Source: Arthrobacter sp. Leaf137 (GTDB lineage Bacteria > Actinomycetota > Actinomycetes > Actinomycetales > Micrococcaceae). From it: 64,000 nucleotides of DNA. A program made the translations under genes and the position numbers. The notes under the pieces are model-generated. The model saw nothing but the letters and a program-made list of their open reading frames with translations, searched no databases and was not told the DNA's origin. The DNA lies in the NCBI RefSeq assembly GCF_001423525.1, contig NZ_LMOI01000004.1, positions 50,714-114,713 of the forward strand, written 5' to 3'. How positions within the stretch are numbered: the first letter of the stretch is position 1; each line of letters opens with the position of its first letter. Shown here in pieces: positions 8,505 through 17,057 of the stretch.

Positions 8505-9595
8505 CGGGCGCCGAGCAGCTAAGGAACGAACAGGCCGACTTTGTGGCTTCGGTGGCCGGGGAATTGACTGGTTTCCTCACCTCCCGCCAGGGGATCATGT
8601 CCGGCATCTCCCCGGACATCGACCCCATCATGGGGTCAATTTCGAACCTCGTCACCGGCGGTAAGCGCCTGCGCGCCCTGATGTGCTACTGGGGCTGGCG
8701 CGGGGCGGGCGGAGACGCCGGCGCCGCTGAGGTGGTGGCGGCAGGTGCAGCCCTCGAACTCTTCCAGGCCGCCGCCCTGATCCATGACGACATCATCGAC
8801 CGCTCGGATACCCGCAGGGGCGGACCCAGCGTCCACCGCAGGTTCAGCCAACTCCACGAAGCCCAGGGCTGGGCCCTGGACAGCGGGCGGTTCGGGCAGG
8901 CAGCAGCAATCCTCGCCGGCGACCTGTGCCTGTCCTTCAGCGAAGAGGCATTCACGGATATCGGCGAACGGGCGGCTTCGGGCAGCCGGGCACGATTGAT
9001 CTTCAACCTCATGCGGGCGGAAGTCATGGCGGGGCAGTACCTGGACATCCTGGAAGAGGTGGCCGGCCCGGTCCGCGACCGCGCGGGCGCCGTCAGCCGT
9101 GCGCAGTCGATCATCAGGTTCAAAAGCGCCAAGTACTCCACGGAGCACCCCCTGGCCCTGGGCGGCGCCCTGGCCGGCGCCACCAACGATCTTCTGCGCG
9201 GCTATTCAGCGTTCGCCCTTCCCTTGGGCGAGGCATTCCAGCTTCGCGACGACGTCCTGGGCGTTTTCGGGGACCCCCTCACCACCGGGAAACCGGCCGG
9301 AGATGACTTGCGCGAGGGCAAGCGCACGGTACTCGTGGCGCTGGCCCTGGACCAGGCTTCTCCGGCCGAGTCCGCCTTCATCGATTCCAGGCTGGGAAGT
9401 CCGGAACTGGACGACGGGGACGTCCAGGAGATCCGCCGGATCATCGAAGACTCAGGAGCGCTGCAGGCCACCGAAGTGCTGATTGGTGAATACGGCAACG
9501 CGGCCTACGGGGCCCTCGAGGCGCTGCAGCTGGATGAGCTGCCCAAGACCGCACTCAGGAGGCTGGCCGAGGCTACCGTCAGCCGGGCCTCCTGA
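8501..9595 (+). CDS. Polyprenyl diphosphate synthase (IspA/IdsA type)
   Basis: 364-residue trans-prenyltransferase that condenses isopentenyl diphosphate onto allylic diphosphates. The first Asp-rich motif DDIID is at 96-100 and the second, DDVLGVFGD, starts at residue 250; GGKRLRAL near 53-60 provides the diphosphate-binding Lys/Arg. Product chain length cannot be fixed from sequence; geranylgeranyl diphosphate or a longer menaquinone or carotenoid precursor are options. The GTG start overlaps the lipoprotein stop. Orientation and neighbours (Rv2175c-like gene, kinase, DAHP synthase) match the M. tuberculosis idsA2 locus. Confidence 0.92.
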   Translation: MTGAEQLRNEQADFVASVAGELTGFLTSRQGIMSGISPDIDPIMGSISNLVTGGKRLRALMCYWGWRGAGGDAGAAEVVAAGAALELFQAAALIHDDIIDRSDTRRGGPSVHRRFSQLHEAQGWALDSGRFGQAAAILAGDLCLSFSEEAFTDIGERAASGSRARLIFNLMRAEVMAGQYLDILEEVAGPVRDRAGAVSRAQSIIRFKSAKYSTEHPLALGGALAGATNDLLRGYSAFALPLGEAFQLRDDVLGVFGDPLTTGKPAGDDLREGKRTVLVALALDQASPAESAFIDSRLGSPELDDGDVQEIRRIIEDSGALQATEVLIGEYGNAAYGALEALQLDELPKTALRRLAEATVSRAS

Positions 9596-9604
9596 GGACA
9601 GCAG

Positions 9605-9958
9605 TTACCAGGCCAGCGTCTGCGCCCTGCGCCGGATCTCGGTCTTCCGCCCCTCACGCAGGGCGTCAATCGGCCGGCCGCGCAGCGACTCGTCCGGAGT
9701 GAAAAGCCATGTGATCAGGTCTTCGTCGGAATAGCCGGCGTCGGCCAGCACCACAATGGTGCCTTTAAGGCTGTCCACCACCTGGCCGTCCTGGAGGAAT
9801 TCTGCCGGTACTGAGCGGATATTCCGTTCGCCCACACGCGCAGCCACGAGGGCACGCTCATCAATAAGGCCATGGACCCTGGTAATGGAAACATTCAGCA
9901 ATTGGGCGACATCGGGGAGGGGCAACCATTCGCCCACGAGGTTTTCTACGTTACTCAC
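9605..9958 (-). CDS. Rv2175c-like DNA-binding protein
   Basis: 117-residue protein matching the actinobacterial Rv2175c family: a winged-helix-like N-terminal domain (LPLPDVAQLLNVSITRVHGLIDERALVAAR) followed by a family-specific C-terminal domain (YSDEDLITWLF). In M. tuberculosis Rv2175c binds DNA and is phosphorylated by the neighbouring kinase PknL. Here a PASTA kinase lies 1.7 kb away in the same relative order. The start is GTG at 9958 with little Shine-Dalgarno sequence, so the message may be leaderless. Its 3' end converges on the polyprenyl synthase gene with a nine-base gap. Confidence 0.9.
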   Translation of the reverse strand: MSNVENLVGEWLPLPDVAQLLNVSITRVHGLIDERALVAARVGERNIRSVPAEFLQDGQVVDSLKGTIVVLADAGYSDEDLITWLFTPDESLRGRPIDALREGRKTEIRRRAQTLAW

Positions 9959-10057
9959 GAATCAAGGTTGCCACGGTGCGCGGTCCGGCGCCTAGTCGAT
10001 TCATGCGCCCAGTGCTCCTGCCCTGCGGACACTCCGAAATTCTTCCTTACGGCAAAA

Positions 10058-10136
10058 GCGCGAATTCTTGTGCTAACCGCGAATTCATGAGAGATTCTCA
10101 CTGTTCACACTCGTAACAAAGATCACTCGAGTAACA
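10058..10136 (+). promoter_or_regulatory. Candidate control region of the LysM hydrolase
   Basis: Upstream of the LysM gene are two copies of CGCGAATTC-like sequence about 20 bases apart (10058-10067 and 10078-10087) and two GTAACA motifs (10113-10118 and 10131-10136) in direct orientation, 18 bases apart. GTAAC repeats recall sites of MtrA, which controls wall-hydrolase genes in actinobacteria, but I could not check the consensus spacing. Confidence 0.3.
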
Positions 10137-10199
10137 GTAGTATCAAGCACTAATGCGGCACCCCCGTCCGCACCCGCAGTTGAGAAGAGGATCCCTTAC

Positions 10200-11576
10200 A
10201 TGACGATGTCCCGCTCGCCGAAGCAGCCCCCCAGGCCGAGCTTGCCGATGATTGCTGCGACGACGGCGGCACTGCCGGCGGTTGTCCTGTCGTCCCTGGC
10301 CCTCGCACAGCCGGCCACGGCCCAGCAGCCGGCCAAATCACTCCCCGCGACCCTGACCGCGGCGATGAACGCGCAGGCGGCAGCCAAGGCCACGGCAACG
10401 GTCATTCCGGCCTCGTCCGTTTCCACCACGATTCCGGCGGCCTTTAAACCGGCACAGAATTCTGCGCCTGCCGAATATACAGTCGCCCGCGGAGACACCA
10501 TCAGCGCCATCGCCGGAAAATTCAACCTGAACACCGGGGAAGTGCTCAGGCTGAACAATCTGCAGGCGAGCACCATCATTTACCCGGGGCAAAAGATCAA
10601 GCTGTCCGGCAGTCCTGCCGCAGCAGCCCCGGCCCCCGCCGCGCCGGCCGCTGCGCCCGCTTCGGCCGCCGGTGCCACCTACACCGTCAAGCCAGGTGAC
10701 ACGTTGGGCGCCATCGCCGCCCGGCACAACGTGAGCCTTGGGGATGTCTTCAGCTGGAACAACCTCAACATGAGGTCCATCATCTACCCCGGCCAAAAGA
10801 TCAAGGTGGGCGCCGGTTCGCAGGCACCTGCTGCCCCCGCGGCGGCAGCGGCACCGGCGGCCTCACTCGCCAACACCTCAGCCCCGCAGGCTCCGGCGGC
10901 GGGCTCCTACACCGTCAAGGCGGGCGACACCCTCTCAGCCATCGCATCGCGCCATGGGGTGAAGCTGCCCGAACTGCTTTCCGCGAACGGGCTGAACCTC
11001 GGCTCCATCATTTACCCGGGCAACAAACTGAACGTCCCCGGCTCAGGCTCGCAGCCTGCTGCTGCGCAGCCGGCAGCGCCCGCAGCCCCGCTGGTACCGA
11101 GTTCCTTCCTTGGGTTCACCTACCCGCCGGCAGTGGTGAGCTCCGCGAATGAGAACAAGGCACTGCTGAATGCTTCCCCGGTCCCGTCCCGGGCAGAGAT
11201 GCAGAACATCGTGGCAGACACCGCCCGCCGCATGGGTGTTGAGCCGTCACTGGCCCTGGCGTTCGCCTACCAGGAGTCCGGCTTCAACCAGCGCGCGGTC
11301 TCCCCCGCCAATGCCATCGGAACCATGCAGGTTATCCCCAGCTCCGGCCAGTGGGCCTCGGACCTGGTGGGCCGCAAACTGAACCTGCTCGATCCCTACG
11401 ACAACGCCACGGCAGGAGTTGCGATCATCCGCCAGCTGCTGGCTACCAGCAAGGACCGGGATACGGCGATCGCAGGCTACTACCAGGGCCAGTATTCGGT
11501 AAGCAAGTACGGGATGTACGACGACACGAAGGCCTATGTGGCGGCCATCAAGGCACACCAGAAGAACTTTGGCTAA
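10200..11576 (+). CDS. Secreted lytic transglycosylase with three LysM domains
   Basis: 458-residue exported wall hydrolase. A signal peptide (hydrophobic core about 17-37, likely cleaved after ATA near 41) is followed by three LysM peptidoglycan-binding domains (about 92-135, 160-203 and 236-279) joined by Ala/Pro linkers. The C-terminal SLT-type domain (about 330-458) has AYQESGFNQ, with Glu359 the likely catalytic acid, and NAIGTMQVIP. It probably cleaves the MurNAc-GlcNAc bond during wall turnover. The start is ATG at 10200 after AAGAGGA. It is a single gene, followed by two strong hairpins. Confidence 0.93.
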   Translation: MTMSRSPKQPPRPSLPMIAATTAALPAVVLSSLALAQPATAQQPAKSLPATLTAAMNAQAAAKATATVIPASSVSTTIPAAFKPAQNSAPAEYTVARGDTISAIAGKFNLNTGEVLRLNNLQASTIIYPGQKIKLSGSPAAAAPAPAAPAAAPASAAGATYTVKPGDTLGAIAARHNVSLGDVFSWNNLNMRSIIYPGQKIKVGAGSQAPAAPAAAAAPAASLANTSAPQAPAAGSYTVKAGDTLSAIASRHGVKLPELLSANGLNLGSIIYPGNKLNVPGSGSQPAAAQPAAPAAPLVPSSFLGFTYPPAVVSSANENKALLNASPVPSRAEMQNIVADTARRMGVEPSLALAFAYQESGFNQRAVSPANAIGTMQVIPSSGQWASDLVGRKLNLLDPYDNATAGVAIIRQLLATSKDRDTAIAGYYQGQYSVSKYGMYDDTKAYVAAIKAHQKNFG

Positions 11577-11583
11577 AGCCTTG

Positions 11584-11608
11584 GCCGGCCCGGTGTGACC
11601 GGGCCGGC
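11584..11608 (+). terminator. Hairpin after the LysM hydrolase
   Basis: Perfect ten-base-pair stem GCCGGCCCGG / CCGGGCCGGC with a TGTGA loop, eight bases after the stop codon. No T tract follows, so it may act with the second hairpin downstream. Confidence 0.6.
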
Positions 11609-11620
11609 AGCAGCTGATGG

Positions 11621-11655
11621 AACGGGTTCGGGCCGGTTGACGGCCCGGACCCGTT
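11621..11655 (+). terminator. Second hairpin between LysM gene and kinase
   Basis: A 14-base-pair stem with one G-U pair (AACGGGTTCGGGCC / GGCCCGGACCCGTT) and a seven-base loop ends 22 bases before the kinase start. It either finishes termination of the LysM transcript or forms part of the kinase leader. Confidence 0.55.
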
Positions 11656-11677
11656 CCATTGCAACTAGGATCGGAGG

Positions 11678-13801
11678 GTGCAGGAAAACGTGTCTGACCC
11701 CCTTGTAGGAACGCTGGTGGATAACCGCTACGCCATCAGGTCCAAGCTGGCGCGGGGCGGCATGTCCACTGTGTACCTTGCCGAGGACCAACGGCTGGAA
11801 CGTGATGTGGCCCTGAAAGTGCTGCATCCCCACTTCTCCGCCGACGAAAGTTTCCTGGGCAGGCTGGGCCGTGAAGCCAAGGCCGCCGCGAAGCTGTCCC
11901 ATCCCCACGTGGTGGGTGTCCTCGATCAGGGCAACGACGGCCACACGACGTATCTGGTGATGGAGTACATCAAGGGACACACCCTGCGGGACGTCATCAC
12001 TGACAAGGGCGCCCTGCCGCCACGGCTGGCGCTGGCCCTGATCGATCCGGTGGTGGAAGGCCTTGCGGCAGCGCACGCAGCCGGTTTTATCCACCGGGAC
12101 GTCAAACCCGAGAATGTCCTCATCGCCGACGACGGCCGGATCAAGGTGGGAGACTTCGGCCTTGCCCGGGCCGTGACGACGTCCACCAGCAGCGGGGCGC
12201 TGATCGGAACGGTTGCCTACCTCTCCCCCGAGTTGGTTTTGGGCCGGCCCGCCGATGCCCGCAGTGACGTTTACTCCGTTGGCATCATGCTTTACGAAAT
12301 GCTGACCGGCAAGCAGCCCTTCGGCGGAGACGTTCCCATTCAGGTGGCCTACCAGCACGTTAACAGCACGGTGGGTCCGCCGTCCGCGCTCGTTCCGGGC
12401 CTGGCAGCTGAAGTGGATGAACTCGTACAGTGGTGCACCGCAAACGATCCCGAGAACCGTCCGGTTGATGGAAGCGCACTGCTGCAGGAACTCCGCCATA
12501 TCCGCACCAACCTGACAGACTCCGAACTCGACCTGCAGCCACCGGCAGCGCTGGGAGCCTCCCCTCACGGCATGCCCGGGTTCACGGGGCTGCCCGGCGC
12601 AACGGATCCCTCCGCCGGGCCCAGCCATACAGAGTTCATCCCGCACATCAGCAATCAGACGTCCGTCATGCCCGCCGGCCGTCCCCTGCCGCCTCCCTTC
12701 CAGCCGGCAGGCCACGTCACGGCCGCCCGCAACCCGACGCCGGCACCCCGCACCGGCCACACCCTCACCCCGCCCGGCGAAGACGAGAGTCCGGCCTGGG
12801 CCCCGGTTCCCCCGGCGTTGAGCAAGCGGGCCCAGCGCAAGGCGGAAAAGGACGATGAAAGGGCCCGCGCACGGGCTGCAGCAACACCGGCCCGAAGCCT
12901 GCGTGAAGGCAGCCCACGGCGGAGGGGCATTCTCTGGATCATCGTCCTGGTCATTGCTGCGCTGCTTGCCACCGGAGCCGGCTGGTTCTTCGGGATGGGG
13001 CCGGGTGCAGCGGCAGCCATACCGGCGGTGGCCAACAGGACCGTAGCGGAGGCTCAGCAACTGCTGAGCGATGAAGGATTCCGTTCGACCACCAGCGACG
13101 TCTTCGACGATGCCGTTCCTTCAGGCCGGGTGGTAGGCAGCGACCCGCAGGCGGGAGCGGAGATCCGCAAGTTCCAGCCGGTTTCACTGCTCGTATCGAA
13201 GGGCCCCCAGCTTTATCCCCTGCCGGAACTGACGGCCGGCTCCCTCGACGAGGCCAAAAACGCCCTCAACGCCGCCGGAATGGCGCTGGGCAAAGTAACC
13301 GAACAGTTTGATGAAGGGACCTCGGCGGGAACCGTGCTCTCCCAGGATCCTGCAGCCGGTACTCCTGCCCGGCGGGGCACTGCGGTGGCAATGGTTGTCT
13401 CCAAAGGCCCCGAGCCCATTGCCGTCCCCTCAGTGGTGGGGAAGGCGGAGAACCAGGCCGTTGACGCCATCGAGGCAGCAGGCCTGAAGGCGGAGGTCGC
13501 CAAGGACGAGGTCTTCGACAGGAAGGTCCCCGAAGGCGCCGTGGTCAGCCAAAGTCCTGCCAACGGGACGTTGACCCGCGGCGGAACGGTCACCTTGACC
13601 ATTTCGAAGGGTCCCCGGATGGTGGAGGTCCCAAGTTATATCGGCAAGCAGGCCGGGGAGGCCGAACAAGCTTTGCGGAAGCTTGGATTCGAGGTCCGTC
13701 TTAACAAGGTCCTGGGCGGATTCTTCGGCACCGTCAGGGACCAGGATCCAGTGGACACCGAAGTTCCTGAAGGGTCCGTCATCACCCTGACAGTGGTGTA
13801 G
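11678..13801 (+). CDS. pknL: Membrane Ser/Thr kinase with four PASTA domains (PknL-like)
   Basis: 707-residue receptor-like kinase. The cytoplasmic Hanks-type domain (about 14-275) has RGGMSTVYLA, the invariant Lys in VALKVL, IHRDVKPENVL with catalytic Asp141, and DFGLARA. A Pro-rich juxtamembrane region leads to one membrane helix (about 418-438) and four extracellular PASTA repeats (about 446-707) that in relatives sense muropeptides or lipid II. The position between the Rv2175c-like gene and a class II DAHP synthase identifies the pknL locus; M. tuberculosis PknL itself lacks PASTA domains, so PknB-type naming is also possible. Likely targets in this window are the Rv2175c-like protein and GarA. 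Confidence 0.93.
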   Translation: MQENVSDPLVGTLVDNRYAIRSKLARGGMSTVYLAEDQRLERDVALKVLHPHFSADESFLGRLGREAKAAAKLSHPHVVGVLDQGNDGHTTYLVMEYIKGHTLRDVITDKGALPPRLALALIDPVVEGLAAAHAAGFIHRDVKPENVLIADDGRIKVGDFGLARAVTTSTSSGALIGTVAYLSPELVLGRPADARSDVYSVGIMLYEMLTGKQPFGGDVPIQVAYQHVNSTVGPPSALVPGLAAEVDELVQWCTANDPENRPVDGSALLQELRHIRTNLTDSELDLQPPAALGASPHGMPGFTGLPGATDPSAGPSHTEFIPHISNQTSVMPAGRPLPPPFQPAGHVTAARNPTPAPRTGHTLTPPGEDESPAWAPVPPALSKRAQRKAEKDDERARARAAATPARSLREGSPRRRGILWIIVLVIAALLATGAGWFFGMGPGAAAAIPAVANRTVAEAQQLLSDEGFRSTTSDVFDDAVPSGRVVGSDPQAGAEIRKFQPVSLLVSKGPQLYPLPELTAGSLDEAKNALNAAGMALGKVTEQFDEGTSAGTVLSQDPAAGTPARRGTAVAMVVSKGPEPIAVPSVVGKAENQAVDAIEAAGLKAEVAKDEVFDRKVPEGAVVSQSPANGTLTRGGTVTLTISKGPRMVEVPSYIGKQAGEAEQALRKLGFEVRLNKVLGGFFGTVRDQDPVDTEVPEGSVITLTVV

Positions 13802-13810
13802 GCCGGGTAG

Positions 13811-13844
13811 TGCAGGAGGGGCGCCTCGCGGTGCCCCTCCTGCA
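13811..13844. terminator. Terminator between convergent kinase and DAHP synthase genes
   Basis: A 15-base-pair hairpin with one G-U pair (TGCAGGAGGGGCGCC / GGTGCCCCTCCTGCA) and a TCGC loop, ten bases after the kinase stop and 44 bases past the aroG stop. It can serve both strands. Confidence 0.7.
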
Positions 13845-13887
13845 GCGCCGTCGCAGCGCGGAAAACGCGCGGCCCACGGGGTTCCAG

Positions 13888-15282
13888 TCAGTTTTTGGCG
13901 AGTGCCCCGGCCACCAGGAAGGCCATTTCGAGTGACTGCATGTGGTTCAGGCGGGGATCGCAGACAGACTCGTAGCGGTCCAGGAACGCGTCCTGGTCGA
14001 TCGGGTCCGCGCCGCCCAGGCACTCCGCAACGTCGTCACCGGTCATCTCGGCGTGCAGGCCGCCCGGTACCGTGCCCAGGGCGTGGTGCACCTCGAAGAA
14101 GCCGCGCACCTCGTCGATGACATCGTCGAAGTTGCGGGTCTTGTACCCGTTCGGTGAGGTGACCGTGTTGCCGTGCATGGGGTCGGTGACCCACAGGACC
14201 TGAGCGCCGGACGCCGTGACCTTTTCGACGACGGCGGGCAGCTTTTCACGGATGTTGCCGGCTCCCATGCGGGTGATGAAGGTCAGGCGGCCCGGTTCGC
14301 GTTCCGGGTCCAGCTTGTCGATGAGCCGCAGGGCGTCGTCGCCGGTGGTGGACGGGCCGAGTTTCACGCCGATGGGGTTGCGCACCCGCGACAGGAAGTC
14401 GACGTGGGCGTGGTCGAGTTCGCGGGTCCGCTCCCCGATCCACAGGAAGTGGGCCGATGTGTCGTAGGGGAAGCCCGTCCGCGAGTCGATCCGGGTCAGT
14501 GCGCGTTCGTAGTCGAGCAGCAGCGCTTCGTGGCTGGCGAAGAACTCCACCCGCTTGAGTGCCTCGAAGTCCGCGCCGCAGGAGTCCATGAACTTAATGG
14601 CGCGGTCGATGTCGCGCGCCAGGGATTCGTAGCGGGCGTGCGCCGGGTTCTCGGTGAAGCCCTTGTTCCACTGGTGGACGGACCGGAGATCGGCGAAACC
14701 GCCCTGCGTGAAGGCCCGGATGAGGTTCAGGGTGGACGCGGACGTGTGGTAGGCCCGCAGCATCCGGGACGCGTCGTGGCCGCGGGACTCGGGGGTGAAT
14801 TCGTATCCGTTGACGATGTCGCCCCGGTAGGCCGGCAGGGTCACGCCGTCCCGGGTCTCGTCGTTGGAGGAGCGGGGCTTGGCGAACTGTCCTGCCATCC
14901 GGCCCATCTTGATCACTGGCATGGCCGCGCCGTAGGTCAGCACCACCGCCATCTGGAGGATGGTCTTCACCCGGGCGCTGATCTTGTCTGCCGTGGCTGC
15001 CTCGAAGGTCTCCGCGCAGTCGCCGCCCTGAAGGAGGAACGCCTTGCCTTGCGCTGCGGCGGCCAAGCGCTCCCGGAGTACGTCCACTTCGCCGGCGAAC
15101 ACCAGCGGCGGAAGCACCGAAAGCTCCTTCACGGAGGCATCGAACACGTCCCTGTCCTGCCAGCTGGGCTGCTGCGAGATGGGCAGCCCGCGCCAGTCGT
15201 CAAGTCCGGGATAGGTGGCGGCGCCGCTTTGGGAGTTGCCGGACAGCGGAAAGGCGGGGTTTGCAGATAGCTGAGTCACCAT
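13888..15282 (-). CDS. aroG: 3-deoxy-7-phosphoheptulonate synthase, class II
   Basis: 464-residue type II (plant/AroG-mycobacterial type) DAHP synthase, which condenses phosphoenolpyruvate and erythrose 4-phosphate in the first step of aromatic biosynthesis. Conserved blocks include LLQGGDCAETF (metal and substrate binding), KMGRMAGQFAKPRS, HFLWIGERTRELDHAHV, NPIGVKLGP and WVTDPMHGNT. The length is typical. The ATG start at 15282 has a weak ribosome-binding site. The gene converges on the kinase and is read independently. Feedback regulation, as in M. tuberculosis AroG, is possible but not readable here. Confidence 0.96.
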   Translation of the reverse strand: MVTQLSANPAFPLSGNSQSGAATYPGLDDWRGLPISQQPSWQDRDVFDASVKELSVLPPLVFAGEVDVLRERLAAAAQGKAFLLQGGDCAETFEAATADKISARVKTILQMAVVLTYGAAMPVIKMGRMAGQFAKPRSSNDETRDGVTLPAYRGDIVNGYEFTPESRGHDASRMLRAYHTSASTLNLIRAFTQGGFADLRSVHQWNKGFTENPAHARYESLARDIDRAIKFMDSCGADFEALKRVEFFASHEALLLDYERALTRIDSRTGFPYDTSAHFLWIGERTRELDHAHVDFLSRVRNPIGVKLGPSTTGDDALRLIDKLDPEREPGRLTFITRMGAGNIREKLPAVVEKVTASGAQVLWVTDPMHGNTVTSPNGYKTRNFDDVIDEVRGFFEVHHALGTVPGGLHAEMTGDDVAECLGGADPIDQDAFLDRYESVCDPRLNHMQSLEMAFLVAGALAKN

Positions 15283-15391
15283 CTAAGACTAGCGTCCGCG
15301 CAGGTCGGCTGGACACCGTGCCGTCACGGTTCCCGGCCCCTGCGTCACAACGGATGGGCGGCGCCGGGACACCCATCCTCCGGGCAACCGA

Positions 15392-16156
15392 TCAGTGTGT
15401 CGCCGGCTCCCCGCCGGAGTCTCCGCCAGCCGGCGGCGACTCCAGTGGCTCCGCTGAGGCGGCAGGCTCGCCGGGCTTGCCGGCGAGGCGCAGCTTCACC
15501 ACGGCAGCGTATTCGTCCACGTATTCCTGCCCCGACAGCCGCTGCAGTTCCAGCATGATGCGGTCCGCCACCGTCCGCTGGGTGCCACGGTCCCCGGCCT
15601 GGTCCTGGTAACTGCTGAAGTCGAGCGGTTCACCGAAAATCATTCCAATCCGCCGGATGTTGGGGAGCCGTTTTCCGATGGGCTGCACCTTGTCCGTGCC
15701 GATCATCGCCACGGGGATAACGGGGACCCCGGCCTCAAGGGCCAGCCTGGCAACACCCACCTTGCCCCGGTACAGCTTGGCATCGGGGCTCCTGGTCCCT
15801 TCCGGATAGATCCCCAGCAGGCCGCCGTGGGTCAGCACGTCCATGCCGGCACTGAGGGAGGCCGCAGAAGCTGCGCCGCCGGACCTGTCCATGGGCAACT
15901 GGTTGGTGAGCCGAAAAAAGAGCGCGGTCAGGCGGCCCTTGATTCCGGTGCCGGTGAAGTATTCCGACTTGGCCAGGAAGACCACCGGGCGGCGGACCAT
16001 CAGTGGCATGAAGATCGAGTCGGAAAACGAGAGGTGGTTTGAGGCGATGATCGCGGCGCCCTCGGCCGGAATGTTGTCCAGGCCTTTGACCCAGGGGCGG
16101 AAAAGAAGCTTCAGAACAGGACCGAGGAAAATCCTCTTCATGACCCAATAAAACAC
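15392..16156 (-). CDS. 1-acylglycerol-3-phosphate acyltransferase (PlsC family)
   Basis: 254-residue membrane-associated acyltransferase that probably makes phosphatidic acid. The HX4D catalytic motif is NHLSFSD (His41, Asp46) and the substrate-binding block is YPEGTRSPD near 125-133. The C-terminal ~30 residues are Pro/Glu-rich and unconserved. The GTG start at 16156 follows GAGAGG; an internal ATG (MKRIF) is an alternative. Its orientation beside aroG matches Rv2182c of M. tuberculosis. A second PlsC paralogue lies at 33028-33747. Confidence 0.92.
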   Translation of the reverse strand: MFYWVMKRIFLGPVLKLLFRPWVKGLDNIPAEGAAIIASNHLSFSDSIFMPLMVRRPVVFLAKSEYFTGTGIKGRLTALFFRLTNQLPMDRSGGAASAASLSAGMDVLTHGGLLGIYPEGTRSPDAKLYRGKVGVARLALEAGVPVIPVAMIGTDKVQPIGKRLPNIRRIGMIFGEPLDFSSYQDQAGDRGTQRTVADRIMLELQRLSGQEYVDEYAAVVKLRLAGKPGEPAASAEPLESPPAGGDSGGEPATH

Positions 16157-16268
16157 GCGGTGAACCTCTCGGAAGGTCGGCCCCAGGCTCCGCTCCGGGC
16201 CTGTTTCAGCAGTTCAGATGCAACCCTACTCTAGTGAGATTTATCCGGAACAGTGACACGATGTAGGC

Positions 16269-17057
16269 ATGACTGAAAGCAGCACACCGCCCCGCCCCGC
16301 CGCGTTCAGTTATCCCGGCCATGGCCCCAATGCGGACATCGGCATCGCCATTTGCCACGGCTTCACGGGCAGCCCGCTCAGCGTGCTGCCGTGGGCGGAG
16401 CATCTCGCCGCCCAAGGCTATGCGGTAACCGTCCCCCTGCTGCCCGGCCACGGAACGGACTGGCGGCAACTCGCCCAGACGGGGTGGCGCGATTGGTTCG
16501 GCAGTTTCGAGGCGGCCTACCTCGATCTTTCCGCCAAGACATCCACCTGTTTTGTGGCGGGCCTGTCCATGGGCGGTGCGGTGGCCCTGCTCACCGCCGC
16601 CCGGCATAAGACGGCCGGCGTGAGCATCGTCAACCCCGGCCTGAGTTTTTATGACCGGCGCGTCCGGGTGATCGGGCTGCTGAAGTTCTTCCAGCGCACC
16701 ACCATTCCCGTTCCGGAGGAACATTCGACGGCGCCCGCCACGGAAGACGGCGACTACTCGCGGACACCCCTGGCGGCAGTGCACGAACTCAAGAAGCTGT
16801 TCAACGCAACACTTCGGGAACTGCCTGCGGTCACGGCACCGGTGCAGGTCTTCAAATCCGTGACCGATGAGGTGGTACCGCCCACCTCCCTGGAACTGCT
16901 GAGGGCACGGCTGCGCGACAGGGTGACAGAGGTGATTGAACTTGCGGGCAGTGGCCACGTGGCTACGCTGGACGTTGACGCGCCGGAAATCTTCACCCGA
17001 TCAAGCGGGTTCTTCCGCGACCATGCCCGCCAATCCAGCCCTTCGGAGACCCCATGA
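16269..17057 (+). CDS. Alpha/beta hydrolase, first of a tandem pair
   Basis: 262-residue cytoplasmic serine hydrolase resembling carboxylesterases and monoacylglycerol lipases. HGFTGSP near 30-36 forms the oxyanion region, GLSMGG holds nucleophile Ser100, SVTDEVVP gives the probable catalytic Asp and GSGHVATLD the His. The substrate is unknown; the family cuts acylglycerols or carboxyl esters. The stop overlaps the start of the paralogous next gene by four bases (ATGA), and a membrane protein gene follows in the same run. Confidence 0.88.
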   Translation: MTESSTPPRPAAFSYPGHGPNADIGIAICHGFTGSPLSVLPWAEHLAAQGYAVTVPLLPGHGTDWRQLAQTGWRDWFGSFEAAYLDLSAKTSTCFVAGLSMGGAVALLTAARHKTAGVSIVNPGLSFYDRRVRVIGLLKFFQRTTIPVPEEHSTAPATEDGDYSRTPLAAVHELKKLFNATLRELPAVTAPVQVFKSVTDEVVPPTSLELLRARLRDRVTEVIELAGSGHVATLDVDAPEIFTRSSGFFRDHARQSSPSETP

